A DNA stretch of 64,000 nt, taken from NCBI GenBank assembly GCA_949316235.1, contig OX438747.1, positions 1,612,501 to 1,676,500 of the forward strand. Reading direction: 5' to 3'. Each line of letters opens with the position of its first letter. The stretch's first letter is position 1. The notes beneath the pieces were generated by a model, which was not told the origin of the DNA, did no database searches, and worked only from the letters and a program-made list of their open reading frames with translations. Positions 31,137 to 40,894 of the stretch are shown here, piece after piece. The position numbers and the translations under genes are program-made. This stretch comes from Oegoconia quadripuncta (lineage: Eukaryota; Arthropoda; Insecta; Lepidoptera; Autostichidae).

Positions 31137-31243
31137 GTACACATAAGTAATTAAATTTTGGTACATTGGCCTGCCTATGAATCGAACCCGGACCTCCTAT
31201 ATTGGGAGACCGCGTCTTAACCGCTGAGCCACCGACGCTTCTT
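31137..31243 (-). mobile_element. SINE-D head
   Basis: Reverse strand: CGTCGGTGGCTCAGCGGTTA, then the GGTTCGATTCATAGG B box. The 3' half is missing. Confidence 0.75.
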
Positions 31244-31449
31244 TATATCCCTAGCCGGGCCTAAATTTTTTTATAAAGTTTTTATTTAGATATTTTTATA
31301 AAATGATGATATCTGTTTTTGTAATTCTTATATCGAGACCTATTTGGTACCCACCTCGATGGTGTGGTGGATTGTGCTGTCAAGTGAGACAAAATCACTG
31401 CTAGCATTCGCCATATTGGATTAATCATGATGAAATATACCCTATACCT

Positions 31450-31915
31450 ACTAAAACGAAAATGTATCAAGAAAGCATTTTATAAAATATCAGACTATTT
31501 AGATGATAAACATCCCTGGACATAACCAGGTCGTTCGCATGCCAGGCTATTTCAAAATTAATAATGAAATATAAAAACTTAAATAAACTAAAAATTTCTT
31601 GCTTGTTCTTCTCAGGGGAAAATTACGTTTTAAACGTAGCTTAAAAAATGTATAATTGTCTATTTTAAGTGTACCCTGTGTACCTACAATTGTGCCCATT
31701 TGTGCCGCTGTAGCACACATATACTTTTATATCCCTATATTTTGCGTGTAGGTACTTTTATATGTTCTCTTTTTTTTTTATTGCAACTGTACTGTAGTCT
31801 AAATTATGTGTATTAATTATTTATAAATGTTATTTAATGTATGTGTGTGGCTGGAGAAACAAATAAACGTTTATCTATCTATCTATCTACAAAATAAAGC
31901 ATTTTTGACCTTGAC
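31450..31915 (+). pseudogene. LINE-J 3' end interrupted by a second retroelement
   Basis: The frame ends KKAFYKISDYLDDKHPWT and a stop, then the 3' UTR AAGTGTACCCTGTGTACCTA. The tail resumes at 31892 with AAAATAAAGCATTTTTGACC. The copy at 42450 preserves the uninterrupted sequence. Confidence 0.75.
31689..31886 (+). mobile_element. 198-base LINE-tail insertion with TSD
   Basis: Bounded by CTACA at 31684-31688 and 31887-31891. It ends GGAGAAACAAATAAACGTTT and TATCTATCTATC, the same tail type as 49277-49405. Confidence 0.75.
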
Positions 31916-32345
31916 TTTGACCTATGACACACCCGGAACTAGTACGAATCTAACGACACCTCATTTGTCCGAATTGACTAAGGCGTTTAGACAGTTGGTT
32001 GTGACATACATACATACAGACGCGTAGAATACATTACCCTCCTTTTGGCTTCGCTGTAGTCTGGTACGAATAAATTCTGTTACTGCATCAATTCACCGAC
32101 CTCTGCACCCGGCGCCATCTAACACGCACCATTGTTGTGCGCTTGCGCAGCTCAGCGAGATGAAAGTAAACGATTGTCTTCGCTTCCTGCTTCGCTGGCA
32201 AGGAAATATACTTATGCATTTACGATCGCGCATGTACACCTCTACTATAATATATATGTAGAGTTTTAGATATTTCAACCGATGCTATGGGTATATACTT
32301 GTATATGTATTACTATATGTAGAGTTTATTGAAGACTTGTATATA
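31916..32345. other. Repeat tail, then nothing recognised
   Basis: 31916-32065 looks like the 3' part of a repeat N/R-type element (ACATACATACATACAGACGC, TTTTGGCTTCGCTGTAGTCT). 32066-32345 has no assignable content. Confidence 0.35.
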
Positions 32346-32480
32346 TAGGGTCAAAGCCTACAATTACCTACTTCTTTATCCCGCTGACGCAGCAGCCCAA
32401 AGTAGATCTTGGCCTTCAACAGCAGAGGAGACGTCAGTGCTCTTAGTTCTGCGCGAATTCTTACCAGTAGATAGTCTATA
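32346..32480 (-). other. Coding-like segment, unassigned
   Basis: The reverse strand reads RIRAELRALTSPLLLKAKIY then FGLLRQRDKEV with codon use less AT-rich than neighbours, followed by GTAGGTAAT. Nothing identifies the protein; it could be an exon or LINE-derived. Confidence 0.2.
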
Positions 32481-32483
32481 TTG

Positions 32484-32652
32484 ACGACCTGTTTGGTGTA
32501 GTGGTTAAAAACTCTGCTACTACACCAAATGGTCGCGGGTTCGAATCCCGCTAGGGGCATATGTTTGTATGATGAATACAGACATGTGCTCCCGAGTTAT
32601 GGATGTTTTTCATTTATATATGTATTTATTTACCAAAAAAGTATTTGTGTAA
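32484..32652 (+). mobile_element. SINE-C joined to LINE-T1 tail
   Basis: Head with TTGGTGTAGTGG and GGTTCGAATCC, body to GTATTTGTGTAAT, then directly into the LINE-T1 tail. The junction is at the same SINE position as at 30046. Confidence 0.85.
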
Positions 32653-32768
32653 TTTTTTTTTTATATGAGAGGGCGGCAAACGAGCATGCGGGTCACCTGA
32701 TGGAAAGCAATCACCGCCGCCCATGGACACCCGCAACACCAAAAGGGTCACCGATGCGTTCATCATAT
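32653..32768 (-). mobile_element. LINE-T1 tail, short
   Basis: AGAGGGCGGCAAACGAGCAT to AAAGGGTCACCGATGCGTT, then it ends abruptly at a repeat R copy. Confidence 0.8.
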
Positions 32769-33111
32769 CATATTTCGACTCTTTTTAACCGACTTCAAAA
32801 AAGGCGGAGGTTCTCAATTCGATTGTATTTTTTTTTATATTTGTTACCTCAGAACTTAGTCATTTATAAACCGAGTCGGAAAATTCTTTTTTCATTTAAT
32901 GCGACATACTTCCAGGGTGGTCCCATGTTTATCTTAATCCTGTTCTGATGATGGGATCTTTGAGGAATTGAGGGAACTCCTCAATTAGAACAGAATAAAC
33001 ATACAAATCATTAATTCCAAATCTCGCCTGGAATTACGCGACAAAGATACTTGCGGTTAATTTCATGGTTCATCTACATATGTAACTACATAATATTTAA
33101 GTTTGTCTTAA
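32769..33111 (+). repeat. Repeat R followed by repeat T, copy 1
   Basis: R starts at 32788 (AACCGACTTCAAAAAAGGCG) and runs to about 32990. From 32992 AATAAACATACAAATCATTA ... GTTTGTCTTA matches 56740-56866 (repeat T). Confidence 0.6.
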
Positions 33112-33374
33112 GATCTGTTTGGTGTAGTGGTTAGAAACTCTGCTGCTATACCAAAAGGTCGCGGGTTCGAATCCCGCTAGGGGTATATGTTTGTATGATG
33201 AATACAGACATGTGCTCCCGAGTTATGGATGTTTTTCATTTATGCATGTATTTATTTACAAAAAAAAAATGTATTTGTGTAGTTTATCAACCATCTGGTA
33301 TCCATAACACAAGCCTAGATGCTTACCGTGGACCTAGATGGCGCTGTGTGTTTGTGCAAAGACATTTATTATTA
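33112..33374 (+). mobile_element. SINE-C, full length
   Basis: A box TTGGTGTAGTGG, B box GGTTCGAATCC, complete body and GATGGCGCTGTGTG tail. It ends 14 bases before the phosphatase exon. Confidence 0.9.
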
Positions 33375-33387
33375 CAAAAAATATTAC

Positions 33388-33487
33388 CAATGAACCAGCA
33401 CAGTGCCTCCACTGCTGAGGGCTTCCCTGATGAACTCATTGGTGAGCGGCAAATGGCTGATCAGATCTTCCTTCGGTATGTCGGCCA
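33388..33487 (-). CDS. Dual-specificity phosphatase (DUSP12/MKP-4-like), internal exon
   Basis: 100-base exon on the reverse strand between a canonical acceptor (CTTGTTTGCAG) and donor (GTAATATT). It reads ADIPKEDLISHLPLTNEFIR then EALSSGGTVLVH, with split codons at both ends. DUSPs have a conserved D (the general acid, in xDxPxxDL), a helix, then GGxVLVHC at the P-loop. The last two bases, TG, are the start of the catalytic Cys codon, which the next exon must complete; GVSRSA should follow there. Such enzymes remove phosphate from Tyr and Ser/Thr residues. The DUSP12/MKP-4 choice rests on the KEDLxxHxxxTNxFI pattern and is inference. Other exons were not found. It lies on the opposite strand to the NRF-6-like exon, so it belongs to another gene; it is tightly flanked by SINE-C copies but is itself unbroken. 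A single retained exon of a decayed gene cannot be excluded. Confidence 0.75.
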
Positions 33488-33600
33488 CTGCAAACAAGAG
33501 ATATGTTAATGTACTGGGGTATCATAGACATAAATAGTATTAGCCATATTTGGCTTAACATAAGAAGAAACATTTAGAAATTGGTTATATTGCACGATTG

Positions 33601-33657
33601 CACGTGGACCTAGATGGCGCTGTGTGTTTGTGCAAAGACATTTATTTATTTATTTAC
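33601..33657 (+). mobile_element. SINE-C tail scrap
   Basis: GTGGACCTAGATGGCGCTGT through TTTATTTATTTA. It repeats the end of the copy at 33112-33374 almost exactly, including the rare TTTGTGCAAAGAC. Confidence 0.7.
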
Positions 33658-34230
33658 ATTTATATAACTCAGTAAGCCCCATATATATTATGTGACCCAC
33701 AACAATAGTATCATTTTTCAATCCAAAACGGCTGAGCTTTGGCTCTACAATGCCACAAACAGATATGCTCAAACTTGTAACCTCTTTTTTTTTTGCTTTG
33801 AGTGTTAAATAACGTATACTTCGCCCCAAAATCTGTGCTTCGCCCCTTAAATAACTGACTTTTACGTCAAGACCTTTTGCCACAGTTCCACCAATTTTTT
33901 TTTTCAGTGACTATGGTGACTACATAATGGTTATTTTTCCTAAATCAATGACAACTTCCTGCCATATCAATTATTGATATAGTTAAACGTGCAATATGCT
34001 TCGTGTACATAGATGTACTATATCTATGTACATTACTTATAAGCAGGTATGGCGCAGGAAATAATACATTTGCTTATGAATATTGACATTGGCTCAATAA
34101 ACACTTTTAAAATTGTCAAGTCCGCGTCGTACAACGCGCAGTACGGTTCCGTAATGAGAAATGTACATTTTAAAAAACATGCAAACGACGGACTAAATTA
34201 ACAATGTGTAAACAGGGTTTAAGTACTAAT
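33658..34230. other. No gene recognised
   Basis: A hairpin, TGTACATAGAT ... ATCTATGTACA, lies at about 34004-34031. A 77-codon reverse frame shows no domain. Confidence 0.4.
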
Positions 34231-34566
34231 AAAACCGCCTCCGTGGCTCAATGTAAACAACATTGGGTTTACGTTTCGGAGGTCGCGGGTTCGATCTCCA
34301 GCGGGGTACATGTTTAAGTACTCGGTTTGGTTGGTGGTAGGGCACTTTAAATTTCCGCCTGGCTAGCTCCCACCATCTTATCTAAATCTGCCGTCAAACA
34401 GCAATGGTTAATAGTAATTGTTGTGTTCCGGTTGTCAGAGATAAGATAGCCAGTCCCCCAAATGTGTTGGGGTTTCCGGGTCAGTACGCTTCCACCTTCG
34501 ACCTCATCTTCATTTAACATCAGGTGTGATTGAAGTCAAGTGCTAACACGTTGTGCATAAAAAAAA
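34231..34566 (+). mobile_element. SINE-A, full length
   Basis: Complete from CCGCCTCCGTGGCTCAATG to GTTGTGCATAAAAAAA, with B box GGTTCGATCTCC. Confidence 0.9.
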
Positions 34567-34567
34567 T

Positions 34568-34783
34568 ATAACTAATATTAGAAATGCGAAAGTTTGGATG
34601 TCTGTCTGTTTGTTTGTTGCGCAATCACGGCGAAACGGCTGAACGGATTTAGATGAAATTTGGTACACAGTTAGAATATACCCAGGATTAAGACATAGGA
34701 TACTTTTTATGCCGTAAAGTGAATAGTTCCCGCGGAATAAACAAATTATTCCACGTAGGCAAAGCCGCGGGCGGAAAGCCAGT
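34568..34783 (-). repeat. Dispersed repeat N
   Basis: Reverse strand from CTTTCCGCCCGCGGCTTTGC to CAAACTTTCGCATTTCTAAT. It adjoins the SINE-A tail. Confidence 0.75.
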
Positions 34784-35480
34784 TAATACTAAATTAGATT
34801 AAATAAGTCAGTAAGAGGCACGATGAGACTGGCGTATACTCTTTATATGAAAGTCCTTAAACCAACATTAGAAAAAAAAACTTATGTTGTTTGTTTATAC
34901 TGAGCCAACATAGACGATTTTGTGCTACTAGGCTTAACCAATATGTCGAAATAGAATTAGCTCAGATGATATAACGTAAATTAAGTGCACATAACGACTT
35001 TATTGCGACGTCTCACTGTTACCCGATTTCTACACTACTGTAATTACGTACCCGCTCATTCACAATTACATATACCTAAGTATTACCAGTAATAAGAATG
35101 TACTTAGTTATTAATAAAATAAGTGCGCTAGCACACGGAGCGGTCCAGCGAAATAAAATTTTGTACGACGGAATTGTCCGTCGAGTCAAGCAAGCGGTGG
35201 TTAGCACACATAGGCCTACGTAGCACCGTAATACGTTACAGAATTTTACTCAAGCAGAGATCCCCGACAGTTAAAAAGAGACAACTTTATGTAACTTGTA
35301 TAGCGGCATCTCTATGCTCAAGCGCAGATCTACGCTTGAGAGTACTATTAATTATTCTGTGGCTTGAGAAATATTCTGAATACCGCAGTCCGCAGTATAG
35401 AAGGAAGTGTACAGTAAACCTAAAGCCAATAACTTCCCATCAGGTGAGATTGTGGTCAAATGCGTATCCAGTTAACCATC
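34784..35480. other. No gene recognised
   Basis: 35437-35480 resembles the inverse of the right half of repeat I (CATCAGGTGAGATTGTGGTC). A 110-codon frame at 35174-35506 has no recognisable domain. Confidence 0.35.
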
Positions 35481-35481
35481 T

Positions 35482-35834
35482 TCGAGACCAGGGTGAACAC
35501 GTTTGATGCCATCGTGAGACTAAGGATAGCGTCGTTTATGGACAGAGTTCACAGGTGTAACAACGTTATTATTAGGGAGCTCAATAGAAGGTTAATTACG
35601 TCGAACATGTATTGGTACTGGATGGGGGTAGTCGCGTGAGATGTTTTTCTTTTTTTTTTTATTGACCCATTTTACTATGTAAATGTAAGTTAGGTTATAT
35701 TTCTTTTTTTCTTTTTATTGTATTTTCTGTCAGCTTGTTTTTAGCAATTTTATTATTATATCTAATATGGATTTTTACAATCTGAAATAAACCTTTATTA
35801 TTATTATTATTATTATTATAAAAAAAAAGTACCT
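35482..35834 (+). pseudogene. LINE ORF2 C-terminus and (TTA)n tail
   Basis: The frame reads TFDAIVRLRIASFMDRVHRC, then NVIIRELNRRL...YWYWMG and a stop near 35640. It is followed by a T-rich 3' UTR and a TTATTA tail. A jockey-like ORF2 end; 5'-truncated. Confidence 0.65.
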
Positions 35835-36261
35835 AATATGCCCTATTTTTTTCGTTACGGTAAAAAAACTCATCCGGTATAGTAAACCGAGAGATCCAAA
35901 TGGATTAAACAATCTGGGAAAGAAGTATGATGTGGAATCGTTCTCAGTAAAAATATATATGAAATAAAGTAATTACAAGTACCTATTAGTAAATATCGTT
36001 ATACTCTACACAAGGATATTTAATAACGCACGCACATCAGTTTAAGGCAATATATTAGGGTAATAATCACTTCACATTCCTCAATAATTATTCGACAGCA
36101 CACTACCGACGCCTGCCACGCCTCGTGAAGGAATACCCACCGAATCATACTCGAATAGCCGCTTCGTTATAGATTGACCTAATCGATATCTTTTTAAATC
36201 AAATTAATCGATAATTATAAATTTGATCAGCAATAAGGGTGTAATTATTTTGAATTTTGAT
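35835..36261. other. No gene recognised
   Basis: AT-rich, no long frame. Confidence 0.4.
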
Positions 36262-36535
36262 TAATAAGATAAGATAAGATAACATAAAATTTATTTCAGT
36301 ATAAAAATTAACCTAAATACATGACTTATTCTATAGTAACATAGTCCAAATAATAGATACTATATTATGTTACCTAAACTAAGTAAATGTTTACTTGTGT
36401 CTTAGGCAACACGATTGCTAAAACAAAAATATTGAGACCTATACTTGCACTTAAATTAAATAAACAATAAAACATTTCCTATTTACTCTTAAATAACCTT
36501 ACTTTACATTTACCTATCTACTCACTTACTCAGAA
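36262..36535 (-). mobile_element. LINE 3' region, (TTATC)n tail
   Basis: The left edge AAGATAAGATAAGATAACAT followed by AT-rich UTR is the reverse of a LINE tail. Similar in layout to 60267-60620. Confidence 0.5.
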
Positions 36536-37185
36536 TGCGCGATTATCTTACAATTAGGACCTAAGCTACTACTGTCAGCAACTTTTCTGTTTCATCGTAT
36601 GTTTTGCGTTTTAGCCAGTTGGATGTGAGTTTCTTACATTCCATTTGGTTCAATGAGTTGGTACAATTTTATTATATAGGTACGCTCCGAGAAAACAGAA
36701 AAATCGCTGCGAGTGAGCAAAGCGGAAAGATTCGCTAGGACAGACTAAATGTATATGCGGACAAGGACATTCGCGTCTTTGCATTTACAGAAGAAAGCTG
36801 CGTCCCCATGGATACCCTCATTGTTAAAGAAATGCAGATTGTAAGGCCGTTAGTTAAAACTTCGCTAATCGAAAACGAATAGTGAATGCTACTGCGCCTC
36901 GAGTGAATAATAGTTTATTACTTCATAAGTTATGGCTTTGGTGAAATTTCATATTTTTTTGTCCGCACAATAATACAATGGATTCAATTAGAAATTACGA
37001 AAGCTTCGCACCTACAATGGGACAATGTCATGTTTTGTAAAATCACGGTTTTTAGCAAAACTTCATTATCTTGGAGGAACCTCGCCGAGGACAGCTGCTA
37101 TATCATCATTTTCGTAAAATATATTTAAATTAGTATACTGTATGGTTTCGGCATTTAAAAAAACGAATAGAACCAACCCGTTGTC
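36536..37185. other. No gene recognised
   Basis: Mixed composition. CTGTATGGTTTCGGCA at 37138-37153 is also found at 8460-8475, next to MITE-G copy 1. Confidence 0.35.
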
Positions 37186-37418
37186 TGTCCGAAAACCCCA
37201 ACACATTTGGAAGCTGGCTATCTTATCTCTGACAACCGGAACACAACAATGCTATTAACATTGCTGCTTGGCGACTAGATAAGATGGTGGTAGCTAGTCA
37301 GGCGGACATTTAAAATGCCATACCACCAACCAAACCGAGTACTTAAACTTGTACCCCGCTGGGGATCGAACCCGCGACCTCCGAATCGTAAACCCAATGT
37401 TGAGTAACGGAGGCGGTT
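37186..37418 (-). mobile_element. SINE-A, tail missing
   Basis: Reverse strand; begins at AAACCCCAACACATTTGG and continues through the B box to the head, whose middle (TTTACATTGAGCC) is deleted. Confidence 0.8.
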
Positions 37419-37639
37419 AAATCATTATAATGATAATGTCACCCTCATTAGGGCTACACCAGTCATAACACACCGACACAAAGCTTACCTACGACTTAAG
37501 GCTTATACAATATGATACAGCGATTTGGCTTCCCGAGGTAATGGAAAAGCCAAAACACTGTTACATATCCCCACTTCGAATGTAAAATTATAATTAATCA
37601 TAAATTGTCGTCTTAAGTCTTCGCTCCGGACACACTCCA

Positions 37640-37885
37640 TTAAAAGGTGGAAATGTTCTCGTGGTTGTCATTAAAGGCGACTAAGGGACTTTCCACCAAG
37701 AAACATCTATAGATTTGCACGTTTTACTGCGAATGGGTTCACCCCCTGTCACGTATGCGTGCATTCTGTACATTTCGAAACGTGATTGTGTATGTTGATT
37801 CGGAACATCCAATCAGTTGTTTGGGATAGCTCTGACCACCGCATTTGGGATAAAAGTCGTGAATTTGTGTATGTATGTAGAAACT
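37640..37885 (+). repeat. Dispersed repeat J, copy 2
   Basis: GGCGACTAAGGGACTTTCCA, TGTCACGTATGCGTGC and GGGATAGCTCTGACCACCGC align with 3350-3540. Confidence 0.6.
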
Positions 37886-38184
37886 GTATCTGTCAACAAC
37901 AATTTATATTTATTTAACTTCAAAAGACATCCGCATTTTTGGGCCAGTGTTTTGTCACCTAATAAAAGGTACACCTAAAAAAAGCCGGTACTAAAGACTA
38001 TCAACTTAGCTATTCAAAAGAATTTTTGGAACCTTAGTATAGTTATAAGAAATATTTGAAAATATCGCTCTCAGAAAACATTTTGGCTCACAAACTATAC
38101 AAAAACTAAATTCTTTCCAAAAAAAAAATAGACAAGTGACAACTGACAACTGACATTTTTGACTGTGAGGTTATAATTTAAGTA
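37886..38184. other. No gene recognised
   Basis: AT-rich, with an ACAAGTGACAACTGACAACT-type short direct repeat near 38135. Confidence 0.35.
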
Positions 38185-38233
38185 GGGATAACCATGGACG
38201 TAACAATCAAACTGTTACGTCCATGGGGATAAC
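38185..38233. mobile_element. 33-base palindrome flanked by 8-base direct repeats
   Basis: CATGGACGTAACA, a 7-base spacer and TGTTACGTCCATG (38193-38225) lie between two copies of GGGATAAC (38185-38192 and 38226-38233). This looks like a minimal transposon relic with an 8-base target duplication, as made by hAT-type transposases. Confidence 0.65.
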
Positions 38234-39237
38234 AGCAACAGCGAGCGAGCGACATGGCGACGGACGACTCTGAAAAGAAAAAACAATTTTTCTTTGGCCT
38301 AGCATCTTGTTTCCATGCGTGAGAATGCATGTGGTTAATGTTGCCAGTATATAATTTCAAAGTTCCCCAAACCATATTTCAAACCTCTTTTGTTCTTTTC
38401 TAAAGTCCTTTAAAAATATATGTGTTAGGTTTTTAGCACGTCTGGTACTAAGAGTTCAAGACTATATTTATTAATTGAAGTGACAACGAACTGGCCCAAA
38501 GATGTATGGATCTGTGCTGTTGTCCTTTCTAAAAAAACAATCAAAAGTATTTAATCGAACAACTTAAGATACAATTTTTGACAGTTAGGTACACTCCTAT
38601 CGCTATAGTACGTTACTATAAAGCATTAATACTCTTCCCACACATCCACAACAAACTTACGCACACACACACATACACACAACAGGAGAACATGTAAATA
38701 CATGTAAGAAAATGTTCCATGCTATCATCAGCTATTTCTGCGAGTGATGTCTCTGTATTTTAGGGTACTTAGATAGTAATCTATGCTTTAGCTTAATTGC
38801 CCCGGGTTTTACCGCGTGTTGTGTCATGCATAGTAATATGTCAAACTTTATAATTGGCCTAATAAGTATGTAATTTTAATTTTAAGTAAAGATTGTTGAA
38901 AATAAATAAATTAATTAATTAATAACATATGCCAGAGGTCCTCCCTCTTCCACAGTAGAAAGTTGTTACGCGCGTACTATATTATAGTTATTTTCTGTTT
39001 TCGCGTCGTTATCCCGCAGTATAGCCACAGGAAGGGATGGGTTGGGTCTATCGTTGCCGGAAACCACACATATTTATTAGAGACCATAAATCGAGAGTGA
39101 AATTTCCCGGTTTCTTTTCTCGACGTCCCGCCCTCACCGGTTAGAAGTCGATGGACCATTCAGGCCATTCCGAGTTTCGATAATATTGAATTATGATAGA
39201 AAGAAATATAACAGACGTTCATACCGCAAGACTGGTT
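38234..39237. other. No gene recognised
   Basis: A LINE-like tail (AAATAAATAAATTAATTAAT) lies near 38900-38925. The rest is unassigned. Confidence 0.35.
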
Positions 39238-40036
39238 TTTTTTTTTTTTTTTTTTTTTATATGAGAGAGCGGCAAACGAGCATGCGGGTCACCTGATGGA
39301 AAGTAATCACCGCCGCCCATGGACACCCGCAACACCAAAAGGGTCACAGATGCGTTGCCGGCCTTTGAGGAAGGTGTAGGCTCGCTTCTTGAAGGTTCCA
39401 ATGTCGTACTCGTTCGGGAATACCGCTGCCGGAAGTCCGTTCCACAGGGTGGTCGTACGTGGCAAGAAATTTCTTGAGAAACGTACAGTGGTAGACTTCC
39501 ACTCATCCAGGTGATGTGGATGGAAATTTAATTTTCTCCGAGAAGTGTATCGGTTAAATTGAGCAGCGGGTATTAGCTCGAACAGTTCTTCAGAACACTC
39601 CCCATGAAATATGCGATAGAGAATGCAGAGGGACGCGACGTCTATTCGCAACGCCAGGGGATCCAGTCGCTCGGTGAGACTCTCTTGGCCGACAATTCGG
39701 ACTGCGCGACGTTGAACGCGGTCAAAAGGAAGAAGCTGGTACTGAGGTGCCCCAGCCCATAGGTGAGAACAATACTCCACGTGCGGCCGAACTTGCGCCT
39801 TATAAAGTTGGAGGCGGTGAGCCGGCGTGAAGTAACGAGCCGCTCTACTGAGGACACCTAACTTTTTGGAGGCCAACTTGGCCTTATCCTCCAGATGACC
39901 GCGGAATTGAACGCTACTGGAGATGTTCACTCCGAGAATCCCAATACTCAGCTTAACGTCAAGGGGAGTGCTCTGAAATTGAAGAGACAGGGGAAATGGA
40001 ATCTTCTTTGCGGTGAATGCGCAAACTTGTGTCGTT
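39238..40036 (-). mobile_element. LINE-T1, longest copy, 5'-truncated
   Basis: About 800 bases, including a poly-A tail (poly-T at 39238-39259) and the ORF2 C-terminal third. A head-to-head junction with a LINE-J fragment is at 40036/40037. Confidence 0.85.
39307..40036 (-). pseudogene. LINE-T1 ORF2 C-terminal region
   Basis: An open reverse frame of about 240 codons ends at 39307. It holds the region just after the catalytic palm ([20 protein letters not shown]), the thumb-like [20 protein letters not shown] and [14 protein letters not shown], and the end [20 protein letters not shown]. The FADD catalytic box is missing because of 5' truncation. Jockey/CR1-type LINE. Confidence 0.85.
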
Positions 40037-40740
40037 TACTTTAGTTATTTCCACAGCTTGATGTCATATGGCATATTGTTGTGGGGAAACGCTGCTGACA
40101 GACCTACATATCATTTTTGTTCTACAGAAGCGTGCCATTTATAAATTAGGACCTAGAGTGTCTCTTAAAGATAAGTTTAAGGAAATTAATATTTTAACAA
40201 TGACTTCTCAATACATTTATGAGAATTTGTTACATGCAAAAAAAATATAACCTTATTCGCTAAAAATAGTGATAGGCACAATGTTAATACAAGGAATAAG
40301 AACCAGTTATCCGTTTATGTTAGCCGACTTCACAAAGTTAGTAAATCGTTCAAAGGGCAATGTATACGCTTTTACAATAAGGTTCCAGTAATCATTCAAA
40401 ATTTGCCTTTAAATAAATATTTGTATTTAAATAATTTCTGTTTTATGATTGCTTTAAGCAATCATAAAACAGAAATTATTAGCAAAAGGCTATTATAAAA
40501 TCACTTACTATTTGAGTGATAAGCAAGCATGGATATAGCTGTCTTATTATTCATATAATTATGAAATCACAAATTGTAACCCTTAATCTGTTTAAAAGAG
40601 CAACACTAGAGTTTCTTGCTCGTTCTTCTCTGGGGAGTCAGCTTTGTGAATGTGCCCTAAATTTAAATGTAGAATAGTGACGCTTTCAAGTGATAATTTT
40701 ATCCTATGAAATAAAATATTTTGATTTGATTTGATTTGAT
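40037..40740 (+). pseudogene. LINE-J ORF2 C-terminal fragment and tail
   Basis: Starts in the ORF2 segment matching [20 protein letters not shown] of the 42450 copy, but frameshifted. It continues through IIFVLQKRAIYKLGPRVSLK to a TTTGATTTGATTTGAT tail. Confidence 0.8.
40430..40480. repeat. Perfect 51-base palindrome in LINE-J
   Basis: 25-base arms separated by one T. The right arm (AAGCAATCATAAAACAGAAA...) is normal LINE-J sequence, found once at 27380. The left arm is an inverted extra copy absent at 27 kb. Confidence 0.85.
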
Positions 40741-40894
40741 AGGAACATCTTCAGGGTTTTTCTTTCTTTCGCTGTACTTCACAGATACAAGTCTAAGCGA
40801 ATATCGGACTTTTTTAAATTGTGTGGGAAGTGTGTAAAAAAATGTTGTAGATTATGCCACTACCTACGTAGGCCCAGCGCGCATGGGTGGATGT

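Noticed and set aside
33112..33200. tRNA gene
   Set aside because: SINE-C head; no acceptor-stem pairing and a conserved SINE body follows.
35174..35506. 110-codon forward frame
   Set aside because: No domain; its end overlaps a repeat fragment and the start of a LINE remnant in another frame.
39219..39506. Second reverse frame over LINE-T1
   Set aside because: It is a different frame from the ORF2 frame at 39307-40036 and encodes tail sequence.
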